This document shows, one piece after another, positions 50,277 through 59,464 of a stretch of DNA of 60,000 nucleotides; within the stretch, counting starts at the first letter, position 1, and each line of letters opens with the position of its first letter. The stretch is from Paenibacillus sp. CC-CFT747 (lineage in GTDB: Bacteria; Bacillota; Bacilli; Paenibacillales; NBRC-103111). The stretch is from NCBI GenBank assembly GCA_030323305.1, contig CP106741.1:2167501-2227500 (forward strand). Direction: 5' to 3'. The translations under genes were made by a program, and so were the position numbers. The notes below the pieces were generated by a model. It was not told the origin of the DNA. It was given only the letters and a program-made list of their open reading frames with translations, and made no database searches.

Positions 50277-50642
50277 ATGGCTCGTATAGCTGGAGTTGAC
50301 TTGCCTCGTGACAAGCGTGTGGAAATTGCCCTGACTTACATCTTTGGGATTGGCAGAACCACTTCCCAGAACATCCTGAGCGCTACTGGCGTAAATGCCG
50401 ATACCCGCGTTCGCGATCTTACGGAAGATGAAGTAAGCAAGCTGCGTGAAGCGATCGACAAGATGAAGGTGGAAGGCGACCTGCGTCGTGAAATCTCCCT
50501 GAACATCAAGCGTCTGATCGAAATCGGTTCTTACCGTGGAATTCGCCATCGTCGTGGATTGCCTGTACGTGGACAACGGACTAAGACGAATGCCCGTACC
50601 CGTAAAGGACCTCGTCGTACCGTTGCTAACAAGAAGAAATAA
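50277..50642 (+). CDS. rpsM: 30S ribosomal protein S13
   Basis: 121 residues; [38 protein letters not shown] and a basic tail. Contacts P-site tRNA and L5. GGAGGTG upstream. Confidence 0.98.
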   Translation: MARIAGVDLPRDKRVEIALTYIFGIGRTTSQNILSATGVNADTRVRDLTEDEVSKLREAIDKMKVEGDLRREISLNIKRLIEIGSYRGIRHRRGLPVRGQRTKTNARTRKGPRRTVANKKK

Positions 50643-50659
50643 TAAGGGGGACAAATCTA

Positions 50660-51058
50660 ATGGCAAAACCAAAAACAAAAGTTGCCCGTACCAAACGTCG
50701 TGACCGGAAAAACATTGAAACGGGAGTAGCTCATATCCGCTCTACGTTCAATAATACGATCGTTACCATTACGGATCCGCACGGAAATGCGATTTCCTGG
50801 GCCAGCTCCGGTAACCTCGGTTTCAAAGGTTCGCGTAAAAGCACTCCGTTCGCCGCTCAAATGGCTGCTGAGTCCGCTGCCAAAACCGCTATGGAGCATG
50901 GCATGAAAGTCGTTGAAGTTATGGTTAAAGGTCCTGGTGCCGGACGTGAAGCTGCTATTCGTTCGCTTCAAGCCGCTGGTCTGGAAGTTAACCTGATCAA
51001 GGACGTAACGCCTATTCCGCATAACGGCTGCCGCCCGCCTAAACGTCGTCGTGTCTAA
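50660..51058 (+). CDS. rpsK: 30S ribosomal protein S11
   Basis: 132 residues; [19 protein letters not shown] and [26 protein letters not shown] upstream of the ATG. Platform protein near the Shine-Dalgarno duplex. Confidence 0.98.
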   Translation: MAKPKTKVARTKRRDRKNIETGVAHIRSTFNNTIVTITDPHGNAISWASSGNLGFKGSRKSTPFAAQMAAESAAKTAMEHGMKVVEVMVKGPGAGREAAIRSLQAAGLEVNLIKDVTPIPHNGCRPPKRRRV

Positions 51059-51185
51059 TTGAGGATCACTATGTGGTATAAATATCCTGAACTTGTGAAT
51101 AATGTTGGTGAAGGATAGGCATACTACTTGTTTGTCATTTTGGGTAATCCCAAGGAAACGACGTTTCGAAGGAGGGTTCATTTTA

Positions 51186-52130
51186 ATGATAGAAATCGAA
51201 AAGCCGAAAATAGAGACCGTTACGTTAAGTGAAGAAGGCACCTACGGCAAATTCGTCGTAGAACCGCTGGAACGCGGATACGGAACGACTCTCGGCAACT
51301 CTTTGCGTAGAATTCTTCTTTCTTCGCTACCGGGTGCAGCGGTAAATTCCGTTCATATCGATGGGGTTCTTCATGAATTCTCGACGATCCCTGGTGTTAT
51401 GGAAGATGTTACGGAGATTATCCTGAACCTTAAGGGACTATCGTTAAAGATTCATTCCGACGAAGAGAAGATTCTAGAAATTGATGCCGAAGGCGAAGGA
51501 AGAATTACGGCCGGTGACATTCGGGCAGATAGTGACGTTGAGGTATTGAACCCTGACCTTCATCTGGCTACGCTCGGTCCTGACGCCCGTGTACACATGA
51601 GAATTCATGCAAGCAGGGGCCGAGGTTACGTACAGGCCGATAAAAATAAACGCGACGACCAGCCGATCGGTGTTATTCCGATTGACTCCATCTACACTCC
51701 GATTACCCGTGTTAACTACACGGTGGAGAATACCCGGGTAGGCCAGGTTACCAACTATGATAAACTGACTCTCGAAGTATGGACGGATGGAAGCATTCGG
51801 CCGGAAGAAGCCGTCAGCATCGGCGCGAAAATTTTGACCGAGCACTTGTACTTGTTCGTTGGTCTGACCGACGAAGCCAAGGACGCCGAGATTATGGTAG
51901 AGAAGGAAGAGGACAAGAAAGAGAAGGTTCTCGAGATGACTATCGAGGAGCTGGATCTTTCGGTACGTTCCTACAACTGCCTAAAGCGTGCTGGCATCAA
52001 CACGGTGCAGGAACTCATCACCAAAACCGAAGAAGACATGATGAAAGTCCGGAACCTCGGACGCAAGTCTTTGGAGGAAGTTCAAGAGAAACTCGAGGAG
52101 CTCGGTTTAGGGCTTCGCATGGAAGAGTAG
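51186..52130 (+). CDS. rpoA: RNA polymerase alpha subunit
   Basis: 314 residues from ATG 51186 (AGGAGGG upstream; the frame from 51102 is rejected). The N-terminal assembly domain has [19 protein letters not shown] (dimer interface); an acidic linker near 240 leads to the C-terminal domain ([29 protein letters not shown]) that binds UP elements and activators. Part of the alpha operon. Confidence 0.99.
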   Translation: MIEIEKPKIETVTLSEEGTYGKFVVEPLERGYGTTLGNSLRRILLSSLPGAAVNSVHIDGVLHEFSTIPGVMEDVTEIILNLKGLSLKIHSDEEKILEIDAEGEGRITAGDIRADSDVEVLNPDLHLATLGPDARVHMRIHASRGRGYVQADKNKRDDQPIGVIPIDSIYTPITRVNYTVENTRVGQVTNYDKLTLEVWTDGSIRPEEAVSIGAKILTEHLYLFVGLTDEAKDAEIMVEKEEDKKEKVLEMTIEELDLSVRSYNCLKRAGINTVQELITKTEEDMMKVRNLGRKSLEEVQEKLEELGLGLRMEE

Positions 52131-52157
52131 ATTATTTAACCGGAGGAGGGAAACATC

Positions 52158-52523
52158 ATGGCATATCAAAAACTGGGTCGTGACTCCAGTGCACGTAAAG
52201 CTTTGTTCCGTGACTTGGTAACCGACTTATTCATACAGGAACGCATTCAAACGACTGAAGCCAAAGCGAAGGAAGTAAGATCCATCGCCGAGAAGCTGAT
52301 CACGCTGGCAAAGCGCGGGGACCTGCATGCTCGCCGTCAAGCAGCTGCATTCGTACGCCGTGAGCAAGCTAACGACGATCAGGACGCAATCCAAAAGCTA
52401 TTCTCTGAATTGGCCACTCGCTATTCCGAGCGTCCAGGCGGATACACTCGTATCTTGAAACTGGGGCCGCGCCGCGGAGATGCAGCTCCTATGGTATATT
52501 TGGAACTAGTGGATCGCGCTTAA
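52158..52523 (+). CDS. rplQ: 50S ribosomal protein L17
   Basis: 121 residues; [16 protein letters not shown] and [21 protein letters not shown]. Last gene of the alpha group. The 89-nt gap to truA has no ecf (cobalt/ECF transporter) genes, unlike Bacillus subtilis. Confidence 0.97.
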   Translation: MAYQKLGRDSSARKALFRDLVTDLFIQERIQTTEAKAKEVRSIAEKLITLAKRGDLHARRQAAAFVRREQANDDQDAIQKLFSELATRYSERPGGYTRILKLGPRRGDAAPMVYLELVDRA

Positions 52524-52612
52524 CGTTAGGTATGGGAAAGGGTGGACAGAATCGTTGATTCTGATTAAGCCCTTTTTTGTAGCATGGAAAGCGACAGGCA
52601 TAGGAGAGCACG

Positions 52613-53373
52613 ATGAGAAACTTGGTTATGGTCGTCAGCTACGATGGCTCCGCTTATTCGGGGTTCCAGGTGCAGCCCAAGGACACCACGGTTCAGGGCA
52701 AACTGGAAGAAGCTGTCCGGGTACTGACGGGCGAACAGGTGAAGATTCATGGGTCGGGTAGAACCGACGCGGGAGTGCACGCTAGGGAACAGGTGATCCA
52801 CTTTCATACGGAATCCCAGATCCCGGTACAGCGCTGGAGACTTGCCATGAACGCCCGGCTTCCTTCCGATATTGTTGTGAAGTCGGTCAGAGAAGCTCCG
52901 CTGGACTTTCACTCCCGCCGCTCCGCCAAACGCAAAACCTACCGGTACACCATTCAACGGACGCGCTATGCAGACGTTTTTACCCGGCATCTCGCTTTTT
53001 TCACCCTACACCGCTCGATCTTGAAGCCATGCGTCAGGCGCTAGTGCTTTTTGAAGGGGAGCATGACTTTTCTTCTTTTTGCTCCACCAGGAGACCGGAT
53101 GGATCACACGTGCGTACCATTTACGAGACAGCCTTTGACTTTCGACCAGAACCCGATGCCGGGGATGGTGACGCAGGTGTGATCCATATCTACATGACCG
53201 GTAACGGCTTCCTTCATAATATGGTGCGGATTATCATCGGAACATTAATTGAAGTCGGGGAAGGCAAAAGACCCAGCTCGGACATGCCGGCCATTCTGGC
53301 CGCTATGGACCGCAAGAAGGCTGGCCCGACGGCAATGGCTCATGGATTGATGCTGTGGAAAGTGGAGTACTGA
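52613..53373 (+). CDS. truA: TruA, tRNA pseudouridine synthase (positions 38-40) (one frameshift as read)
   Basis: Expected 253 residues. Catalytic Asp52 in GSGRTDAGVHA, substrate loop ARLPSDIVVKSVREAP and C-terminal GNGFLHNMVRIIIGTL. The frame breaks at the 6-T run 52996-53001; a seventh T gives LAFFHPTPLDLEAMRQA. Modifies the anticodon arm of many tRNAs. Confidence 0.94.
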
Positions 53374-53410
53374 GGCTGGTCCGTTATGCTTAATTCACCT
53401 AATCGGCATG

Positions 53411-53439
53411 TTGATTTTTTGGATTAGATATAGTAATAT
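53411..53439 (+). promoter_or_regulatory. promoter of rplM-rpsI
   Basis: TTGATT (53411-53416), 17-nt spacer, TAATAT (53434-53439). Confidence 0.6.
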
Positions 53440-53447
53440 ATTAAATG

Positions 53448-53545
53448 GTGTTTTAACTGGCTTCCCACGGCCCCGAGTTGAAATTACCCTTACACATGGA
53501 TGAATATAAACAAAGCTTGAATCGGATTTCTATGAACGTTTAGGA
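53448..53545 (+). promoter_or_regulatory. candidate L13 leader
   Basis: About 100-nt untranslated leader before rplM, the position of the known Firmicutes L13 leader RNA. I assign it from position and from the conserved-looking segment around 53449-53480; structure was not verified. Confidence 0.4.
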
Positions 53546-53557
53546 GGATTAAGCACA

Positions 53558-53995
53558 ATGAGTACCACATATATGGCTAAGCCAAATGAAGTTGAGCGCA
53601 AATGGTACATTATTGACGCCGAAGGCAAAACTTTGGGACGTCTGGCCAGCGAAGCGGCAAGCATCATCCGCGGCAAGCATAAGCCGCAGTTCACTCCGCA
53701 CGTAGACACCGGAGACTTCGTGATCGTCATCAATGCCAGCAAGGTCGTCTTGACCGGTAAGAAACTGCAGAACAAAATGTACTACCGTCACTCCATGTAC
53801 CCAGGCGGACTGAAAGTAACCTCCGCTCAAGACATGCTGAAGAACAAACCCGAGCGTATGCTGGAGCTTGCCATTCACGGAATGCTTCCCAAAACCCGCC
53901 TCGGCAACAGCCTCAAAACCAAGTTGAAAGTGTATGCCGGTACGGAGCATCCACACGAAGCACAAAAACCAGAAGTTTGGGAACTTCGCGGATAA
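53558..53995 (+). CDS. rplM: 50S ribosomal protein L13
   Basis: 145 residues from ATG 53558 (AGGAGG upstream; an internal ATG at 53573 is possible but Bacillus L13 starts similarly upstream). [19 protein letters not shown] and [15 protein letters not shown]. Confidence 0.97.
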   Translation: MSTTYMAKPNEVERKWYIIDAEGKTLGRLASEAASIIRGKHKPQFTPHVDTGDFVIVINASKVVLTGKKLQNKMYYRHSMYPGGLKVTSAQDMLKNKPERMLELAIHGMLPKTRLGNSLKTKLKVYAGTEHPHEAQKPEVWELRG

Positions 53996-54013
53996 TAAAG
54001 GGAGGACAGTTTC

Positions 54014-54406
54014 ATGGCACAAGTGCAATACTATGGAACCGGTCGTCGTAAGCATTCGGTAGCGCGTGTGCGCTTGGTACCGGGCGAAGGACGAATCGTA
54101 ATCAACAAGCGTGATTTGAATGAATATTTCGGTCTGGAAACGCTGAAGCTGATCGTTAAGCAGCCGCTGAACCTTACCGAAACCCTGGGCAAATACGATG
54201 TTCTGGTTATCGCTCATGGCGGCGGAACCACTGGCCAAGCCGGCGCGATCCGTCATGGCATCTCCCGTGCTCTTCTGAAGGCAGACCCGGAATTCCGCGG
54301 CTCCCTGAAGAAAGCTGGATTCCTGACTCGTGACCCTCGTATGAAAGAGCGTAAGAAATACGGCTTGAAAGCCGCTCGTCGCGCTCCTCAGTTCTCGAAA
54401 CGTTAA
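54014..54406 (+). CDS. rpsI: 30S ribosomal protein S9
   Basis: 130 residues; [19 protein letters not shown] and the basic C-terminal tail ending FSKR that reaches P-site tRNA. GGGAGG upstream. Paired with rplM. Confidence 0.98.
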   Translation: MAQVQYYGTGRRKHSVARVRLVPGEGRIVINKRDLNEYFGLETLKLIVKQPLNLTETLGKYDVLVIAHGGGTTGQAGAIRHGISRALLKADPEFRGSLKKAGFLTRDPRMKERKKYGLKAARRAPQFSKR

Positions 54407-54417
54407 GAGGCACCTGC

Positions 54418-54451
54418 AACCCTTTCGCCCTTTGGGGCGGAAGGGTTTTTT
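54418..54451 (+). terminator. terminator after rpsI
   Basis: AACCCTTTCGCCC / GGGGCGGAAGGGTT arms with a short TTT loop, followed by TTTTTT. Confidence 0.93.
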
Positions 54452-54546
54452 GTTGTTTCTTCAAGAGAAAGGTTCATTTTGAAAAATACGCACAACCGGG
54501 GCAGCCGGCCATACAATAATAGAGTCCGGAAAAGACAAAAAACGCA

Positions 54547-54574
54547 TTGACATCCCCTGGAAAAAACCTATAAT
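54547..54574 (+). promoter_or_regulatory. sigma-A promoter of cysH-sat
   Basis: Consensus TTGACA (54547-54552), 16-nt spacer, consensus TATAAT (54569-54574). Expected start near 54581; the leader before cysH is about 50 nt and AT-rich, and could hold a sulfur-regulator site, but none is certain. Confidence 0.82.
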
Positions 54575-54630
54575 GAAAGAAAGTCATCTAATTCATATAA
54601 GTTTACTCAGAATTAAGTGGAGGGTATGGT

Positions 54631-55323
54631 ATGAATCTTTTTGAGAAAGAAGAATGGATCCGTTCCGCTGCTGTAGTCATGGAAAACGAATCCCCTGAAA
54701 CGATTATCGCATGGGCGGTGGAGAAGTTCCCTAATATCACACTGGCCTGCAGCTTTGGAGCGGAGGATGTTGTCCTGGTTGATATGCTTCATAAGGTAAG
54801 TCCATCCACCGACATATTCTATTTGGATACCCAGCTGCATTTCAAAGAAACGTATGAGACCCGGGACCGCTTGGAGCAGCGCTACGGAAAGTCTTTCGTC
54901 CAAGTGCTACCGAAACTCTCCCTGGAGGAACAGGCAAGCCTGCACGGGGCCGAGCTCTGGGGATCGGATCCGAACGCTTGCTGCGGCATCCGCAAAGTCG
55001 ACCCGCTAACCGAAATTCTCTCTAAATACGATGCCTGGATTACGGGAATACGCCGGGATCAGGCGCCGACCCGCGCCAATTCCAAGAAAGTGGAATATGA
55101 CGTCAAGTTCGGCCTTGTGAAGTTCAACCCACTTGCCAGTTGGACGTCAGAGGACGTCTGGAATTACATCCGTCAGAACGATATCATTTACAACGCCCTG
55201 CATGACAATTACTACCCCAGCATCGGATGCGAGAAGTGTACGCGCCAAGTACTGCCGGGAGAAGATCCTAGAGCTGGACGCTGGTCCGGTCACGAGAAGA
55301 CGGAATGTGGGCTTCATAAATAA
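54631..55323 (+). CDS. cysH: phosphoadenylyl/adenylyl-sulfate reductase, iron-sulfur type
   Basis: 230 residues. Reduces activated sulfate to sulfite. The PP-loop-like [14 protein letters not shown] is near the N-terminus; cysteine pairs C117-C118 ([10 protein letters not shown]) and C200/C203 (CEKCTRQ) are the [4Fe-4S] ligands characteristic of enzymes that accept APS, and the catalytic cysteine is in the C-terminal ECGLH. That would remove the need for APS kinase, and no cysC is adjacent. Own promoter; followed by sat. B. subtilis does not have these genes at this position. Confidence 0.94.
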   Translation: MNLFEKEEWIRSAAVVMENESPETIIAWAVEKFPNITLACSFGAEDVVLVDMLHKVSPSTDIFYLDTQLHFKETYETRDRLEQRYGKSFVQVLPKLSLEEQASLHGAELWGSDPNACCGIRKVDPLTEILSKYDAWITGIRRDQAPTRANSKKVEYDVKFGLVKFNPLASWTSEDVWNYIRQNDIIYNALHDNYYPSIGCEKCTRQVLPGEDPRAGRWSGHEKTECGLHK

Positions 55324-55346
55324 GAATATCGCGAGGGAGGATACTC

Positions 55347-56522
55347 ATGTCTGAAACGATCAAAGCACACGGCGGTACCTTGGTTAACCGGCTGGTAACG
55401 GGGGCGGAGAGAGAAGCGCTTCTCGAGAAAGCCAAGCAGCTGCCTTCTCTTTCGGTGAATGCCTGGACCATCTCCGACCTGGATCTAATTGCGGTAGGGG
55501 CATTCTCCCCGTTAACCGGGTTTATGAAGGAAGCCGATTACCGGTCGGTTGTCGAATCCATGAGACTGTCGGATGGAACGGTCTGGAGCATCCCGATTAC
55601 TCTAGCCGTCGAGGAACAGGAAGCCGCCAAGCTGCAAATCGGTCAGCAGGTGGCTCTTAAGGGCGCGGAGGATGACATTCTCTACGCGATCCTTGAGGTG
55701 GAAAGCATCTATAAGGCCGATCAACGGCATGAGGCTGTCAAAGTATTCAAGACGGACGATGAAGCCCATCCAGGGGTGCAGAAGCTCCTTTCGCGGCCAT
55801 CTACGTATGTAGGCGGGGCCATTCAGATGGTCAACCGCCCCCAGCCGAAGAAATTCGAAGAGTTCTACTTCACGCCGTCGGAAACCAGAGCCACCTTTGC
55901 TGAGAAGGGCTGGAGAACCGTTGTCGGGTTCCAGACGCGCAATCCGGTTCACCGGGCTCACGAATATATCCAGAAGAGTGCCATGGAGATCGTGGACGCG
56001 TTGTTCCTGAACCCCTTGGTCGGAGAAACAAAGTCCGATGATATCTCCGCCGACGTCCGCATGAAGAGCTATTTGGTGCTGTTGGAGAACTACTATCCGA
56101 AGGATAGGGTATTCCTCGGCGTTTTCCCGGCGGCTATGCGTTATGCGGGACCGAGGGAAGCCATTTTTCATGCCATGGTACGGAAAAATTACGGCTGTAC
56201 CCACTTTATCGTAGGACGGGACCACGCCGGCGTAGGCGATTATTACGGGACGTATGAAGCGCAGGAAATCTTCTCTAACTTCACCGCTGAAGAGTTGGGC
56301 ATTACGCCTTTATTCTTCGAGCACAGCTTCTTCTGCACGAAATGCGGCAACATGGCCTCCAGCAAAACCTGCCCGCACGACAAAGCGGATCATCTCCATC
56401 TGTCGGGAACCAAAGTGAGAGGGCTGCTTCGCGAAGGCAAATGCCCGCCTAAGGAATTTACCCGTCCCGAGGTGGCCGAAGTGCTGATCGAAGGCATGAA
56501 CGAACATCTCGTGAGCCAGTAA
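55347..56522 (+). CDS. sat: sulfate adenylyltransferase (ATP sulfurylase)
   Basis: 391 residues, the single-chain (dissimilatory/Bacillus-type) enzyme. Makes APS from ATP and sulfate. Motifs RNPVHRAH (about 198-205), [17 protein letters not shown] and a zinc-like cluster [15 protein letters not shown] near the C-terminus. Directly downstream of cysH with GGGAGG upstream of ATG 55347; the two genes cover sulfate to sulfite. Confidence 0.96.
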   Translation: MSETIKAHGGTLVNRLVTGAEREALLEKAKQLPSLSVNAWTISDLDLIAVGAFSPLTGFMKEADYRSVVESMRLSDGTVWSIPITLAVEEQEAAKLQIGQQVALKGAEDDILYAILEVESIYKADQRHEAVKVFKTDDEAHPGVQKLLSRPSTYVGGAIQMVNRPQPKKFEEFYFTPSETRATFAEKGWRTVVGFQTRNPVHRAHEYIQKSAMEIVDALFLNPLVGETKSDDISADVRMKSYLVLLENYYPKDRVFLGVFPAAMRYAGPREAIFHAMVRKNYGCTHFIVGRDHAGVGDYYGTYEAQEIFSNFTAEELGITPLFFEHSFFCTKCGNMASSKTCPHDKADHLHLSGTKVRGLLREGKCPPKEFTRPEVAEVLIEGMNEHLVSQ

Positions 56523-56531
56523 CAACTTGTC

Positions 56532-56558
56532 ATATTTGTCCGCCTCGTCCCATATGAT
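56532..56558 (+). promoter_or_regulatory. candidate sigma-E promoter of cwlD
   Basis: ATATT (56532-56536), 14-nt spacer, CATATGAT (56551-56558; six of eight match the sigma-E -10 CATACAAT). B. subtilis cwlD is known to be sporulation-controlled, which fits. Confidence 0.55.
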
Positions 56559-56591
56559 TACTTGTGATCAAGGGGATGAGGTGGATTTTTT

Positions 56592-57346
56592 ATGCGCAAA
56601 TTCAGAGGCCGGATTGTGGTTTGGATGACTTTGCACGGAATGATGAAAATAGCCGTATCTGCTTTGATTGTCGGGATGCTTGTCTTTGTGTACACCTATG
56701 AGCTTCCCTCGGCCAAGACCTGGACTTACTGGACGCTTCCTCTGTCCGGGAAGGTGATCGCCTTGGATGCCGGGCATGGTGGACCGGATGGGGGAGCGGT
56801 AAGCAGGGAAGGGGTGATTGAGAAGGATGTGAACCTGGCCATTTCTTTATATTTGCGCGACTACCTTCAGCAGGCAGGGGCTTTGGTAGTGATGACCAGG
56901 GAAGTCGATAAGGATCTGGCAGGGGACGATACCAAACGGCTCAGCAAACGAAAGACCGAGGATTTGTTAAGCCGGGTGGACTATGTCAATAAACAGAAGT
57001 CCGACCTTCTCGTCAGCATCCACCTGAACAGCTTTCCTTCGGCCAAGTGGAATGGAGCCCAGACCTTCTATTCCGAAACCAATCCAGAGAATTCCACGTT
57101 GGCAGGTCTTATCCAGCAGGAGATCAAGCGCAATCTGGAGAACACGGACCGGGTTCCGAAGCCGGTGGACAATGTCTATCTTCTCAAAACGGTAACCATT
57201 CCGAGCGCCTTAGTCGAAGTGGGCTTCCTCTCCAATCCGGAAGAGGCGCGGCTGCTCTCCCAGACCTCGTACCAGCAGAAAGTATCGGCCTCCATCTATC
57301 AGGGGATTCTTAAGTATTACGCCGGGGAGAAAGTGGGAACTCCTGA
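56592..57346 (+). CDS. cwlD: CwlD, germination-specific N-acetylmuramoyl-L-alanine amidase (possible frameshift near end)
   Basis: Membrane-anchored amidase that starts muramic-lactam synthesis in the spore cortex. A single N-terminal membrane helix (about 15-37) precedes the Amidase_3 domain with zinc ligands in ALDAGHGGPDGG, GVIEKDVNL and SIHLNSF and the catalytic Glu in VEVGFLSNPEEA. As read, the frame runs to 57473, overlapping salA by 74 nt with an odd basic tail. One extra G in the run 57324-57327 would give a stop at 57344-57346 and about 251 residues, closer to the family, so I set the end there; this is inferred. Confidence 0.85.
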
Positions 57347-57399
57347 ACATGTGGTATACTTAAGAAAACGGATAACGAACAGGCGGTGTACTAACCTTT

Positions 57400-58503
57400 A
57401 TGATAACCAAAGAAGCCGTAATCCAGGCACTATCCCATATTTACGATTCGGAATTCAACAAGCCGGCGGCTGAGCTTAACCTTATTCGGGATGTTATGAC
57501 CAAAGAAACCCAGGCAAACTTGACCTTCGTTCTTACCCGGGAGGATGAGTTGCTGAAAGAGCAGTATCGTCAGGATGTGGAGGAGGCTTTGAAGCCTTTA
57601 GGCCTCCAGGACGTGCATATCCGCTTCCGGATGATCACCGATTATGAACGGGCGGAAGTGGCCAAGAAGCTGCAGGAAAATTCGGCTCCCCGTCAAGAAG
57701 GCGGGCCCATTCCTACTCATGCTCCGGCTCAAGGAGCTGCCCCTCTGCTTTCACCCGAGTCGGAAACCCGGTTCATCGCAATTGCAAGCGGGAAAGGCGG
57801 AGTCGGCAAATCCACCGTCACGGTTAACTTGGCTGCCGCCCTTGCCAGAAGAGGCAAGAAGGTAGGCATCATCGATGCCGACATCTATGGGTTTAGCGTT
57901 CCCGATATGATGGGCGTAGAAGAAAGACCCCAGCTTGTTAACGAACGGATTATCCCAATCGAACGGCATGGGGTCAAGATTATGTCCATGGGTTTCTTCG
58001 TGGAAGATAATGCCCCCATTATCTGGCGGGGGCCGATGCTCGGAAAGATGCTCCGCAACTTCTTCTCCGAAGTGGAATGGGGAGAGCTCGACTACTTGCT
58101 TCTCGATCTTCCGCCGGGAACCGGAGACGTGGCCCTCGATGTTCATCAAATGATCCCGCACAGCAAAGAAATCATCGTCACCACGCCTCATGCGACGGCG
58201 GCTTTTGTAGCGGCCCGCGCCGGGGCGATGGCCGTTCATACGGATCATGAAATTCTGGGCATCGTCGAGAACATGTCGTACTATGTGAACGCCAATGGGG
58301 AGAAGGATTACGTGTTTGGCCGCGGAGGCGGGGCGAAGCTCGCCGAGCAGCTGCATACCGACCTGCTTGCCCAGATTCCGCTGGGTGCTCCGGACAACCA
58401 TCCGGCCGAGCCGGATTATTCCCCGTCCGTCTACAAAGCCGAAACGGAAACCGGCCGGCTGTATCTGGAAGTGGCCGATCAGGTCATTAAGAAGCTGGGT
58501 TAG
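57400..58503 (+). CDS. salA: SalA, Mrp/ApbC-family P-loop ATPase
   Basis: 367 residues. N-terminal MIP18-like domain (about 1-85), a proline/alanine-rich linker, then a deviant Walker A GKGGVGKST (about 131-139) and DLPPGTGDVALDV. The C-terminal CxxC of iron-sulfur carrier Mrp proteins is absent (MSYYVNANGEKDYVFG there), as in B. subtilis SalA, which regulates protease expression through scoC. Sits between cwlD and gerD as in Bacillus. Weak ribosome-binding site. Confidence 0.92.
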   Translation: MITKEAVIQALSHIYDSEFNKPAAELNLIRDVMTKETQANLTFVLTREDELLKEQYRQDVEEALKPLGLQDVHIRFRMITDYERAEVAKKLQENSAPRQEGGPIPTHAPAQGAAPLLSPESETRFIAIASGKGGVGKSTVTVNLAAALARRGKKVGIIDADIYGFSVPDMMGVEERPQLVNERIIPIERHGVKIMSMGFFVEDNAPIIWRGPMLGKMLRNFFSEVEWGELDYLLLDLPPGTGDVALDVHQMIPHSKEIIVTTPHATAAFVAARAGAMAVHTDHEILGIVENMSYYVNANGEKDYVFGRGGGAKLAEQLHTDLLAQIPLGAPDNHPAEPDYSPSVYKAETETGRLYLEVADQVIKKLG

Positions 58504-58548
58504 TCACAATGAGGGCCTCACTGCCATTAGTGAGGCCCCATTTTGTTG

Positions 58549-59322
58549 CTATTGTTCTTTCTGCCCGCCTTCTCCGTCCTGATTTTTACCCTTGGAAGAG
58601 CCGCTGCCGCCCTGCTCGTCGCCTCCGCCGGAGTCGCCTTCTCCGCCTCCGCCTCCGCCTCCGCCTCCGCCTCCGCCGTCCTGCTTGCCGGAGTCGCCTC
58701 CGCCTTCTTTCTTGGACTTGTCTTCGGCCTTGCCTTCTTTAGGCTTGATATCCTCCTGAAGAACACGGGTGAACAGAGCCATCAGTTCCGCTTTGTAAAG
58801 AGGGCTTTGCAAAGATTCCTGAATCACTTTCATCATCTGCTGACGATACTGGGGGCTCTTCATGCTATCCATGACAAGCTTTTGGTATTCCGGCGTATTC
58901 ATCAAATCGAGCAGGGACTTCTGATAATCCGGATCCTTTATCAAGTCCTTGTGCATCTGCGCATTCGTTTTTTGAATGGATTTGGCGAAATCACCGGCGA
59001 ATTTAGGGTCGAGCATCGTTTTCTCCACCAGTTTGCTTCCGGTTTCACCGATAAGAATATCCTTAACGGCCATTTGGATCTGCTGCCCTTCCCCCGTAGA
59101 GAGAAGCTTAACGGTTTTGTCTTTGTTTTTGTTGGAAGCTTCCTCGATGACCTTCTGGGCATCATCACTTTTGAGAACATCAATGACAATGGATTTCGTG
59201 TCTTTATAGCTCTGGGCACTCTGCCCCGAATTGGACGAAGACGGATTGCCGCAGGCCCCCAGCACAGCAATAGCGAGCACCAGAGCGGCCGCACTTAGTC
59301 GGGAAGAACCCATTTTCCTCAA
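58549..59322 (-). CDS. gerD: GerD, spore germination lipoprotein
   Basis: 257 residues on the - strand, starting with TTG 59322 or ATG 59313 (AAGGAG is 2 or 11 nt away, so the choice is unsure; the longer form keeps a positive n-region). The signal peptide ends in lipobox LGAC with Cys24 as lipid anchor. The GerD core of about 150 residues (DPDYQKSLLDLMNTPEYQKL, SPQYRQQMMKVI) forms the trimeric scaffold needed to cluster germinant receptors. The C-terminal 60 residues are Gly/Ser/Lys/Glu-rich, with 13 consecutive Gly encoded by a hexamer repeat. Confidence 0.93.
   Translation of the reverse strand: MRKMGSSRLSAAALVLAIAVLGACGNPSSSNSGQSAQSYKDTKSIVIDVLKSDDAQKVIEEASNKNKDKTVKLLSTGEGQQIQMAVKDILIGETGSKLVEKTMLDPKFAGDFAKSIQKTNAQMHKDLIKDPDYQKSLLDLMNTPEYQKLVMDSMKSPQYRQQMMKVIQESLQSPLYKAELMALFTRVLQEDIKPKEGKAEDKSKKEGGGDSGKQDGGGGGGGGGGGGEGDSGGGDEQGGSGSSKGKNQDGEGGQKEQ
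58641..58676 (+). repeat. (CTCCGC)6 microsatellite in the gerD tail
   Basis: Six exact copies of CTCCGC, reading as alternating Gly codons on the - strand. Length change in steps of six stays in frame and alters only the glycine tract. Confidence 0.97.
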
Positions 59323-59349
59323 CGCTCCTTTACCTTTATCATTTGCCGT

Positions 59350-59379
59350 TAGTATGTGCCCCTACAGGCGTTTTATGAA
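59350..59379 (-). promoter_or_regulatory. candidate sigma-G promoter of gerD
   Basis: On the - strand: TTCATAA (59379-59373), 16-nt spacer, CATACTA (59356-59350), matching CATNNTA at -10 and most of GHATR at -35. GerD is a forespore, sigma-G gene in B. subtilis. Confidence 0.55.
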
Positions 59380-59464
59380 GGAGACCATTAGCTTTTTATT
59401 GTGAACGTTGGTACAATTAGCAATGATTGAAGACAAGAATGAACAGATGTGGAGGTATTGTGTT

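Noticed and set aside
58641..58676. CRISPR-like repeat
   Set aside because: It is a 6-bp coding microsatellite without spacers.
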